From an uncultured Rhizobiaceae group bacterium (GTDB lineage: Bacteria; Pseudomonadota; Alphaproteobacteria; Rhizobiales; Rhizobiaceae), in the NCBI GenBank assembly GCA_905479965.1, contig CAJQOR010000435.1, positions 1-7,954 on the forward strand: a stretch of DNA of 7,954 bases. Direction: 5' to 3'. The notes under the pieces are model-generated. The model ran no database searches. It worked only from the letters and a program-made list of their open reading frames with translations, and was not told the DNA's origin. Every line of letters begins with the position of its first letter. Position 1 is the first letter of the stretch. The position numbers and the translations under genes were made by a program. Shown one piece after another: positions 1-5,557 of the stretch.

Positions 1-272
1 ATTGAACCAACACATGGTGAAATCAAGCGATTGATATGGCGAACCAGTGTGGATTTACCAGAGCCTGAAAGACCCATGATACAAAAAACTTCGCCCTTAT
101 TGACGTTGATGCTAACATCTTTAACGCCGACTACGGCACCATATTGTTCCAAAACTTCTGCTTTAGAAAGATTATCTTTCCTAATGGCTTCAAATGCCTC
201 TTTGGCGCGATCCCCAAATATTTTCCAGACATTATTGGCCACCACGACATTCTCGTCACCCGATGTGATCAT
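1..272 (-). CDS. proV: Glycine betaine/proline (osmoprotectant) ABC transporter ATP-binding protein, ProV/OpuAA type, N-terminal part only
   Basis: This is the cytoplasmic ATPase of a quaternary-amine importer. It powers uptake of glycine betaine, proline betaine or choline together with a permease and a periplasmic binding protein, presumably located beyond the left edge. Only the first 90 residues are visible. The start of about 45 residues contains NNVWKIFG (13-20) and a stretch to LEQYG (41-45) that resembles the ProV-specific N-terminal extension, which simple ABC ATPases lack. It is followed by GVKDVS and the Walker A loop GLSGSGKST (67-75), then VRHINRLI. The sequence leaves the window before the Q-loop, so signature, Walker B and CBS domains cannot be checked. 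The ATG at 272 is preceded by GGGAG about 11 bases upstream. The gene is divergent from the biotin operon and probably unrelated in function. Family assignment is confident; the exact substrate is not. Confidence 0.9.
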   Translation of the reverse strand, partial: MITSGDENVVVANNVWKIFGDRAKEAFEAIRKDNLSKAEVLEQYGAVVGVKDVSINVNKGEVFCIMGLSGSGKSTLVRHINRLISPCVGS

Positions 273-338
273 GCCAAAATTTACTCCCGAACCCTGTTTT
301 TAGTATTCTTTTATCATTTTTTTGGACTTTTTGCGTCT

Positions 339-366
339 ATATTAGCGCGCTCGACAATAACTGCAA
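339..366 (-). promoter_or_regulatory. Candidate sigma70-type promoter for the leftward proV-like gene
   Basis: Read on the minus strand, TTGCAG (366-361) lies 16 bases before TAATAT (344-339). These match three and four of six consensus positions respectively. The predicted transcript would start near 332 and have a leader of about 60 bases before the ATG at 272. This is a pattern match by eye with no other support. Confidence 0.35.
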
Positions 367-432
367 GTCTTATATGATAATTTTACACTCATAAGCATGG
401 CTAATGTCTGGCATTAATCTTGATTATGCTAA

Positions 433-451
433 TTGGTCTAAAAATGACCAA
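433..451. repeat. Perfect 6-bp inverted repeat TTGGTC-N7-GACCAA, possible operator or hairpin
   Basis: The arms are exact reverse complements with a seven-base AT-only spacer (TAAAAAT). A 19-base dyad between divergent genes is typical of a dimeric regulator site. The arm sequence resembles the half-sites of FadR-subfamily GntR regulators (TGGT...ACCA), but those normally have a spacer of only one to three bases, so the regulator is unknown. The dyad is directly seen; the function is inferred. Confidence 0.4.
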
Positions 452-494
452 GGAAAAGTTGGTGAAAGTGGGAGATAATTTCACGCAATGGTTT

Positions 495-530
495 TTGGTG
501 ACTAGACCCATCTTGCCTATACCGTTATAG
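495..530 (+). promoter_or_regulatory. Candidate promoter of the thioesterase-bioMNY operon with an overlapping dyad
   Basis: TTGGTG (495-500) and TATACC (518-523) are separated by 17 bases, an ideal sigma70 spacing with modest box matches. The -10 box lies inside the inverted repeat CTATACCGTTATAG (517-530, arms CTATA/TATAG), where a bound repressor would block initiation. The dyad does not match the alphaproteobacterial BioR consensus as I recall it (TTATMKATAA) nor the long BirA palindrome. Low to moderate confidence. Confidence 0.35.
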
Positions 531-561
531 CTCGCAACAGCAAAAAGCTAATAGGTTTTAT

Positions 562-568
562 AAAGGGA
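562..568 (+). promoter_or_regulatory. Ribosome binding site that decides the TTG start of the thioesterase gene
   Basis: AAAGGGA lies eight bases before TTG at 577. The in-frame ATG at 592 would sit 23 bases from it, too far for normal initiation, so the TTG is preferred. Confidence 0.6.
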
Positions 569-576
569 TTAGCAAT

Positions 577-984
577 TTGAGTGCTCATAGAATGAAAGTG
601 CCCTTTCGCGATGTCGATATGCATGGCCACGTGCATAACTCAGCTTATATTTGTTATTTTGAAGAAGCTATTACAGATTGGATTGAACAAAATAACTTTG
701 TGTCCGACATCAATCCTTTGACGTCTGAGTATCGTTTTTTCATTAAAAAGATCGAGCTGACTTATCATTTGCCAGCGCATTTTAATAACCAATATGAGAT
801 TGTAGTCTCGCTACAAAAACTAGGCAATACGAGCATTACTTTCTTTAGTGAAATGTTTGATAAGAGCCAAGACGAAGCCAGATTGATTGTTGAAGAAAGC
901 GCCGTTTGGGTGTTTGTGGATAAGATGGGTCAACCGTCTCCAATTGCGTCTCCCTTGCGTGATAAATTGTCGGCGCTTTTATAA
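577..984 (+). CDS. Hotdog-fold acyl-CoA thioesterase (4-hydroxybenzoyl-CoA thioesterase/YbgC family)
   Basis: A 135-residue protein, the usual size of a single hotdog domain, predicted to hydrolyse an acyl-CoA (or acyl-ACP) thioester in the cytoplasm. The family signature is clear: FRDVDMHGHVHNSAY at 10-24, with the conserved aspartate at position 14 at the head of the motif and the long hotdog helix following (YFEEAITDWIEQ). The more usual form is GHVNNxxY; here the second residue pair is His-Asn. The substrate cannot be read from the sequence. The gene starts with TTG after a good Shine-Dalgarno; an ATG at 592 is the alternative. It is the first gene of the operon, and its stop is separated by one base from the bioM start, so it is very likely co-transcribed and translationally coupled with bioM. 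In this context it may release or proofread a CoA-bound chain handled by the downstream ligase and thiolase; that is inference. Confidence 0.85.
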   Translation: MSAHRMKVPFRDVDMHGHVHNSAYICYFEEAITDWIEQNNFVSDINPLTSEYRFFIKKIELTYHLPAHFNNQYEIVVSLQKLGNTSITFFSEMFDKSQDEARLIVEESAVWVFVDKMGQPSPIASPLRDKLSALL

Positions 985-985
985 T

Positions 986-1687
986 ATGTTGAAACCTGAT
1001 GAAAAATTGGCGCTGGAATTTACCGATGTAAATTTGGTGCGCAATGACCAGAAGATTTTGCACAATCTCAATGTTTTAACATCAGAACATAGGATTGGTG
1101 TTATAGGTGCTAATGGCTCAGGAAAGAGCTCTTTTGCACGGCTCTTAAACGGATTGCTTACCCCGACCGATGGCAGTGCGAAGATACTGGGGTATGATGT
1201 AAAACAAACGCCAAAAGATGTCCGCCGACAGGTGGGGTTTGTCTTTCAAAATCCTGATAATCAAATTGTCTATCCTGTCGTATCAGAAGATATCGAATTG
1301 GGTTTAAAAGGGATGAATGTGCCTAAAGCTGAGCGCAAAGCAAAAGTTGAGGAAATTCTATCCCGCTTTAATCTCTTGCACCTTAAAGACCGCTCGGTGC
1401 ACATGCTAAGCGGTGGTGAGAAACAGATGATTGCATTATCGTCTGTGTTGATCATGCAGCCTAAAATGATCGTTTTTGATGAACCAACAACCTTGCTTGA
1501 TTTGCGAAACCGAAACGCGGTTGCTTCAACGATTATGGCGCTTGAACAATATGTTGTTTTAGTGACGCATGATTTAGAACTGTTAAGTGCGTTTGATCGC
1601 GTTTTGGTTTTCAATGAAGGTCGGATCGCAGCTGATGATAGTCCAAAAGAAGCGATCGCTTGGTATAAACGCAAGATGGCAGGCTGA
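986..1687 (+). CDS. bioM: Biotin ECF transporter ATPase subunit BioM
   Basis: ATP-binding subunit of the tripartite biotin importer BioMNY; it hydrolyses ATP on the cytoplasmic face and drives BioN/BioY. The 233-residue protein has all ABC motifs in order: Walker A GANGSGKSS (41-49), Q-loop with Gln88 in VFQNPDNQIV (86-95), signature LSGGE (141-145), Walker B MIVFDEP (161-167, Asp165 and Glu166), and the switch His195 in VTHD. The segment NPDNQIV...VSEDIELGL is characteristic of ECF-type A components (CbiO/EcfA group); the bioN and bioY neighbours identify it as BioM. The ATG at 986 is chosen because the domain begins right after it. An in-frame start at 887 would add 33 residues that are only an out-of-frame reading of the thioesterase gene. 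No Shine-Dalgarno is visible, fitting translational coupling to the upstream stop one base away. It overlaps bioN by one base (TGATG). Confidence 0.93.
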   Translation: MLKPDEKLALEFTDVNLVRNDQKILHNLNVLTSEHRIGVIGANGSGKSSFARLLNGLLTPTDGSAKILGYDVKQTPKDVRRQVGFVFQNPDNQIVYPVVSEDIELGLKGMNVPKAERKAKVEEILSRFNLLHLKDRSVHMLSGGEKQMIALSSVLIMQPKMIVFDEPTTLLDLRNRNAVASTIMALEQYVVLVTHDLELLSAFDRVLVFNEGRIAADDSPKEAIAWYKRKMAG

Positions 1688-2286
1688 TGGATCTATCGTT
1701 TTATCTGCATGGCAATTCAGTTCTTCATAAAATGCCTACTTGGAGCAAATTTGCATTGCTCGTTGCTTTTTCAATTGCATTTTATGCCATCCATGACTTT
1801 CGGATTTTGATTGCAATTTTGGTTTTAGTAATTTTGTTGGTGGCATATATCAAAGTGCCGATGAAGCGGTTAAAAACGATGTTTGCGCTTCCACTTTTTA
1901 TGGTGGTGTTGTTTTCTATCTTTAGCTTTGTTGTGAATGATGTGAATGCAGCTCTTTTGACATTCTTTAGACTATCCAGTCTGGTTATCCTTGCTGCCTG
2001 TGTGACAGTGACCACAAAGATTGAGGATTTCATGGCCTTTATCGAAAACCTTTTGTTGCCATTGTCATTCATCCCCTTTATTAAGCCGAAGACAGTTAGT
2101 CTAACACTGTCGTTAACATTGCGGTTTATTCCGGAGATTTTTAAATTGGGGATGGACATCAAAGAGGCGCAGGCTGCTCGCGGTTTGAAATCAAACCCGA
2201 TCGCACTCATTGTACCATTAATTGTTTTAACTTTAAAACGTGCGGACGATATTTCAGATGCACTTGACGCAAGAATGTTAGACTAG
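1687..2286 (+). CDS. bioN: Biotin ECF transporter transmembrane coupling subunit BioN
   Basis: T component (EcfT/CbiQ superfamily) of the biotin importer, joining the ATPase to the substrate-binding subunit in the cytoplasmic membrane. The 199-residue protein has several hydrophobic segments (roughly 22-35, 38-56, 65-84 and 92-108), followed by the cytoplasmic coupling region. The diagnostic Ala-Arg motifs that dock into the ATPase are present: ARG at 164-166 in AQAARGLKSNP, and a second ARM at 195-197 in DALDARML at the extreme C-terminus. Length and organisation agree with the rather short BioN proteins. The ATG overlaps the bioM stop by one base, a sign of coupled translation, and no strong Shine-Dalgarno is seen. 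Confidence 0.92.
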   Translation: MDLSFYLHGNSVLHKMPTWSKFALLVAFSIAFYAIHDFRILIAILVLVILLVAYIKVPMKRLKTMFALPLFMVVLFSIFSFVVNDVNAALLTFFRLSSLVILAACVTVTTKIEDFMAFIENLLLPLSFIPFIKPKTVSLTLSLTLRFIPEIFKLGMDIKEAQAARGLKSNPIALIVPLIVLTLKRADDISDALDARMLD

Positions 2287-2304
2287 TTCATTTCTTTTAT
2301 AATT

Positions 2305-2310
2305 GGAGAG
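2305..2310 (+). promoter_or_regulatory. Ribosome binding site for bioY, favouring the TTG at 2315
   Basis: GGAGAG, with its GGAG core six bases before TTG 2315. An upstream in-frame TTG at 2303 overlaps this site and has no good Shine-Dalgarno of its own, so the shorter form is preferred. Confidence 0.6.
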
Positions 2311-2314
2311 TAGT

Positions 2315-2872
2315 TTGGCTACCAAAGATATTGTTTTCATCGCATTGTTCGCGGCTATCATCGCAGCATTGGGCTTTTTACCGGCTATTCCGGTTGCAGG
2401 AATACCTGCACCGATCACTGCACAAACACTTGGTGTGATGCTTGCTGGCACAATTTTAGGGCCAAAACGTGGTGCGCTAGCAGTTGCGGTCTTTTTAGTT
2501 TTGGTCTTGGCTGGACTGCCTTTGCTCGCTGGTGGACGCGGCGGAATTGAGTACTTTGTTGGAAATAGCGGTGGGTTTCTCGTTGGCTGGTTCTTTGGCG
2601 CTTATGTCGTCGGCTTTATTGTGAAAAACTTCATATCAGATACGCAGATTAATATCAGAGCGCATTTCATTATTTTAATAGCATGCTTTCTGGGTGGAAT
2701 TTGTGTCGTGTACCTTCCTGGTATTTTGTGGATTGCGCGCAATACAGGCTCGTCTTTCGCAGATGTCTATCTTGGCTCTCTGGTCTTTATACCGGGTGAC
2801 TTTATCAAAGCAATTGTTGCAATGCTTGTGACGGTTGCTGTTCGACGTATTTACCCAATCGCACTTAAGTAA
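2315..2872 (+). CDS. bioY: Biotin ECF transporter substrate-binding subunit BioY
   Basis: S component of the biotin importer: an integral membrane protein of about six helices that binds biotin with high affinity and toggles in the membrane when driven by BioMN. From the TTG at 2315 it is 185 residues, the normal BioY size. Family landmarks are PITAQTLGVMLAG (33-45), a glycine-rich LLAGGRGG (70-77), GGFLVGW (86-92), and the C-terminal PGDFIK (160-165), whose Asp and Lys are conserved in BioY. Hydrophobic stretches lie at about 6-25, 54-72, 88-103, 117-138 and 153-176. TTG 2303 would add four residues (MESS), which belong to the ribosome-binding region. It lies 28 bases after bioN and 11 before the acyl-CoA ligase. 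Biotin is the expected substrate; a related vitamer or precursor cannot be excluded. Confidence 0.93.
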   Translation: MATKDIVFIALFAAIIAALGFLPAIPVAGIPAPITAQTLGVMLAGTILGPKRGALAVAVFLVLVLAGLPLLAGGRGGIEYFVGNSGGFLVGWFFGAYVVGFIVKNFISDTQINIRAHFIILIACFLGGICVVYLPGILWIARNTGSSFADVYLGSLVFIPGDFIKAIVAMLVTVAVRRIYPIALK

Positions 2873-2883
2873 TCCGGTAGATC

Positions 2884-4374
2884 ATGCCATTTCATGTCAA
2901 TATTGAAAAATGGTGTGATCTAGAGCCTGATACAAATGCTGTCACGATAGGTTCTGATACAAATTCGTTTAAGGAACTGATTTGCGCGCGCAATGACGTG
3001 GTCAGCCGCATTGATGCTATTGAGTTGGGGCAATCACAAGGCAATACTGATGGACGTGTCGTTGCGCTGGTGGCTGAAAATTCGGTCGAATTTATAAGTC
3101 GGTTTTTAGCGTCAACGTACGGGAAAAACTGTTGTTTTCTTTTGTCCTCTGCGCTTAAAGCAGCTCAGATACAAACGGTATGCAAAGACATTAAACCTGA
3201 TTTATGTTTCTCGCATCCTCTATTAGAAGGATTTGAGCATCGCGATTGTAAGGTTATCTCGTCAAAAGCGATCGCGGATCGCCCAATTGTTATAAATGAA
3301 GATGGCGCTAAGACGCCATTTTTAATTGGACTAACCTCAGGAACGACATCTCGGCCCAAAGCCTTCATTCGCAATCGACAATCGTGGCAAGGTAGTCTTG
3401 CGCAAAGCCGTGCAGTTTTTGAAGTTGATGCAGCAACGACTACAGTTTCACCGGGACCGTTGGCTCATGGTTTGTCGCTTTATGCGATGGCGGAAACATT
3501 ATCAGCAGGAGCGCATTTCATATCGATGGAAAAGTTCGATCCTGTTGGATTGGCTAAACTCATCAAGCAACATAATGCCAAACGCTTGGTGATGGTGCCA
3601 ACAATGCTTTCCGCTTTATGTAAAACTCTTGAAACGCAAAATATTAAGCTTGATCAAGTTACTTCGATTGTATCTGCTGGTTCAAAGCTTGACGCAGCTT
3701 TATTAAAGTGGATGCAAAACTATATGCCGAACGCGAAGGTGTTTGAATATTACGGCGCATCAGAGCTTGGGTTTGTTACCTATACAGTTCGACAATCTGG
3801 AGATGATGCGGATGGTACAGCTGATGTTGGGCAAGCCTTCCCCGGTGTTGAATTGGCGATTATGGACACTCATGATGAGCGAGTTGCCAACGGTCAGTCC
3901 GGCAAAGTTTGCGTTAAAAGCGAATATATCTGCGATGGATATGTTTCTCAAAAAGATGATGTTGGGTTTTCATTGGTAAATGGATGGGCAAGCGTTGGCG
4001 ATGTCGGATTACTTAATGAGGATGGTAAACTGGTTTTAGCTGGTCGCGAAGGCGATATGATCATATCTGGCGGTAACAATATTTATCCTGCGAGTGTTGA
4101 AATGGTGCTAAAGAGCTTGAACAAAGTGGAGGATGCCATTGTCATGGGAATGGATGATGCGCATCTTGGCTCAAAACTAGTCGCTATCATATCGGGTGAA
4201 AAATTACACAAGACAGATGTAATCAACCATTGCCAGCGAAAGCTTGCCGTTTATGCTATTCCCAAGGTGTTTTATTACATTCAATCTTGGCCGATGACGG
4301 AAAGTGGTAAAATTTCGAAAAAGACATTGATGGATTGGGTGTCGACAAAAAATGACCAGTTACAGCGATTCTAG
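2884..4374 (+). CDS. AMP-forming acyl-CoA ligase (FadD/YhfT-like) in the biotin transport operon
   Basis: A 496-residue member of the class I adenylate-forming superfamily. It is predicted to activate a carboxylic acid with ATP and CoA to an acyl-CoA by way of an acyl-adenylate. The core motifs are complete: P-loop LTSGTTSRPKA (150-160), YYGASELG (289-296), SVGDVG (370-375), the hinge block REGDMIISGGNNIYPASVE (388-406), and the C-terminal ESGKISKK with the presumed adenylation lysine at 476. The N-terminal part is shorter and more divergent than in long-chain FadD. PGPLAHGLSLY (190-200) probably lines the acyl or CoA site. It begins 11 bases after bioY with a weak ribosome site and overlaps the thiolase start by 23 bases. 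From memory, Bacillus yhfT, a similar ligase, is also linked to a bioY gene. The substrate is unknown; a pimelate-like or other medium-chain acid is a guess from context. Confidence 0.87.
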   Translation: MPFHVNIEKWCDLEPDTNAVTIGSDTNSFKELICARNDVVSRIDAIELGQSQGNTDGRVVALVAENSVEFISRFLASTYGKNCCFLLSSALKAAQIQTVCKDIKPDLCFSHPLLEGFEHRDCKVISSKAIADRPIVINEDGAKTPFLIGLTSGTTSRPKAFIRNRQSWQGSLAQSRAVFEVDAATTTVSPGPLAHGLSLYAMAETLSAGAHFISMEKFDPVGLAKLIKQHNAKRLVMVPTMLSALCKTLETQNIKLDQVTSIVSAGSKLDAALLKWMQNYMPNAKVFEYYGASELGFVTYTVRQSGDDADGTADVGQAFPGVELAIMDTHDERVANGQSGKVCVKSEYICDGYVSQKDDVGFSLVNGWASVGDVGLLNEDGKLVLAGREGDMIISGGNNIYPASVEMVLKSLNKVEDAIVMGMDDAHLGSKLVAIISGEKLHKTDVINHCQRKLAVYAIPKVFYYIQSWPMTESGKISKKTLMDWVSTKNDQLQRF

Positions 4375-5557
4375 TTTGGGTGCGGAGCATCGACCCGTCA
4401 TCATTGCTGCAAAGCGCTCACCCATTGGTCGTGCCAATGGATTGTTGAAAGATATTTCTGCTGAAGATCTTTTATCATCGCTTTTGATTGATGTAATCCA
4501 AGGGGCAAGTTTTAAAGCGTCTGATATTGATGATGTGATTGTTGGTAATGCTGCAGGCGGCGGTGGAAATGTTGCGCGTTTAGCTACACTCATGGCAGGG
4601 TTTGATATTCATGTTCCAGGTCTTACCATTGATCGGCAATGCGGCGGCGGTCTTGAAGCAATTAATTTGGCTTGCCGGATGGTCATGTCTGGCGCAGGGC
4701 AATTTTATCTTGCCGGTGGGGTTGAAAGTGTGAGTACAGCGCCAAAGCGCGCAAAGAAAATATCGTCTTCAATTGATGATCTGGAATTTTACGATCGCGC
4801 AAGATTTTCTCCCGATAGCATTGGTGATCCCGATATGGGGGTTGCGGCTGAAAATGTTGCAAAGACGTATGATATTTCTCGCCAACGTCAGGATGAATTT
4901 GCCTTGCTAAGCCATCAGCGCGCCATCAATGCACAAAAGCTTGGAAAGTTTGATGATGAAATAGTACCGATTTCAATTGGTGATATTGTTCAAGATCAAG
5001 ACGAATGCCCCAGAGAAGATACGAGTTTGGATAAACTTGCATCCCTGCCATCTAAATTTGCCGCAGACGGTTCGGTTACTGCGGGTAATTCCTGTCCTTT
5101 AAATGATGGTGCAGCCATTGTTGTTGTTACGAGTTTAGCAAAGGCTCAGCAGTTGGGGGTCGGGCGTGCGATTGAATTCATTGATGGTTGTGCACGTGGG
5201 GTTGATCCCAACCATTTAGGTATTGGACCGGTCGCATCGACAAATCATTTGCTCGTCCGTCAATCACAGATTTCGTGCGATAATCTACAGTTTGTTGAGT
5301 TTAATGAAGCATTTGCATCACAAGTGTTAGCGTCACTTGATGGATTGGGTCTCGCATCTGATGATATCAATTTGGATGGAGGTGCACTTGCGCTTGGTCA
5401 TCCTTTTGGCGCCTCAGGGGCTATTTTGGTTGTTCGTTTGTTTTCTCAAATGGTCAGAGATGAAAATTTTCAAAACGATGCCGTTTCGCTTGCAACATTA
5501 GGGACTGCAGGCGGTATGGGTGTCAGTGCGTTTTTTAGATCAAGGAAGGTAAGCTAG
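4352..5557 (+). CDS. Thiolase-family protein (YhfS-like) lacking the second catalytic cysteine
   Basis: A 401-residue thiolase-fold protein, a family that cleaves 3-oxoacyl-CoA or condenses two acyl-CoAs. The nucleophile Cys97 is in DRQCGGGLEAI (94-104). The NEAF motif (318-321) supplies the oxyanion-hole Asn318, and GGALALGHPFGASGA (343-357) carries the catalytic His350. The normal C-terminal motif is CxGGGxG; here LGTAGGMG (383-390) puts Gly384 (codon GGG, 5501-5503) at the position of the acid/base cysteine. The frame is intact, so this is a substitution and not decay. The enzyme may have a different rate, direction or substrate. The ATG at 4352 overlaps the ligase gene by 23 bases, with no clear Shine-Dalgarno; TTG 4376 is a less attractive alternative. 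It overlaps the SDR gene by one base. Co-transcription with bioMNY parallels, from memory, yhfS of Bacillus. Confidence 0.88.
   Translation: MTSYSDSSLGAEHRPVIIAAKRSPIGRANGLLKDISAEDLLSSLLIDVIQGASFKASDIDDVIVGNAAGGGGNVARLATLMAGFDIHVPGLTIDRQCGGGLEAINLACRMVMSGAGQFYLAGGVESVSTAPKRAKKISSSIDDLEFYDRARFSPDSIGDPDMGVAAENVAKTYDISRQRQDEFALLSHQRAINAQKLGKFDDEIVPISIGDIVQDQDECPREDTSLDKLASLPSKFAADGSVTAGNSCPLNDGAAIVVVTSLAKAQQLGVGRAIEFIDGCARGVDPNHLGIGPVASTNHLLVRQSQISCDNLQFVEFNEAFASQVLASLDGLGLASDDINLDGGALALGHPFGASGAILVVRLFSQMVRDENFQNDAVSLATLGTAGGMGVSAFFRSRKVS
5542..5549 (+). promoter_or_regulatory. Strong ribosome binding site for the SDR gene
   Basis: AAGGAAGG lies seven bases before GTG 5557, inside the last codons of the thiolase. 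It supports the GTG start, which overlaps the TAG stop as TAGTG. Confidence 0.75.

Larger units (their letters stand above)
273..576. other. Divergent intergenic region, no gene seen, rich in short inverted repeats
   Basis: About 300 AT-rich bases separate two divergently transcribed units. Short open frames here do not resemble proteins or carry convincing ribosome sites. Several short dyads are visible: TAATG-N5-CATTA (402-416); a bulged hairpin-like element GCATTAATCTTGATTATGC (411-429); TTGGTC-N7-GACCAA (433-451); GTGAAA-N11-TTTCAC (462-484); and CTATA-N4-TATAG (517-530). They probably include regulator sites for one or both flanking units, but no known operator consensus fits well. Confidence 0.6.

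Noticed and set aside
31..377. Rightward open frames of 90 and 77 codons at the left end
   Set aside because: They lie wholly or largely antisense to the proV-like gene, whose Walker A motif and family N-terminus are unmistakable; the frames encode nothing recognisable.
370..380. TTATATGATAA as a BioR operator
   Set aside because: It resembles TTATMKATAA but has an extra central base, and lies about 200 bases from the biotin operon start. TTATAG at 525-530 matches only the first half of the consensus.
431..451. AATTGGTC-N7-GACCAA as a FadR/PdhR-type GntR operator
   Set aside because: The half-sites look similar, but the seven-base spacer is too long for that subfamily as I know it; kept only as an unassigned dyad.
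887..985. A 33-residue N-terminal extension of BioM from an upstream start at 887
   Set aside because: It overlaps the thioesterase in another frame, has no similarity to ABC ATPases, and the ABC domain begins right after the ATG at 986.
1270..2210. Long antisense frames across bioM and bioN (134 and 142 codons)
   Set aside because: They are shadows of well-supported genes, with no ribosome sites and no protein-like features.
3760..3979. Small frames inside the ligase gene on both strands
   Set aside because: The ligase reading frame shows all superfamily motifs in order, and these alternatives encode no recognisable protein.
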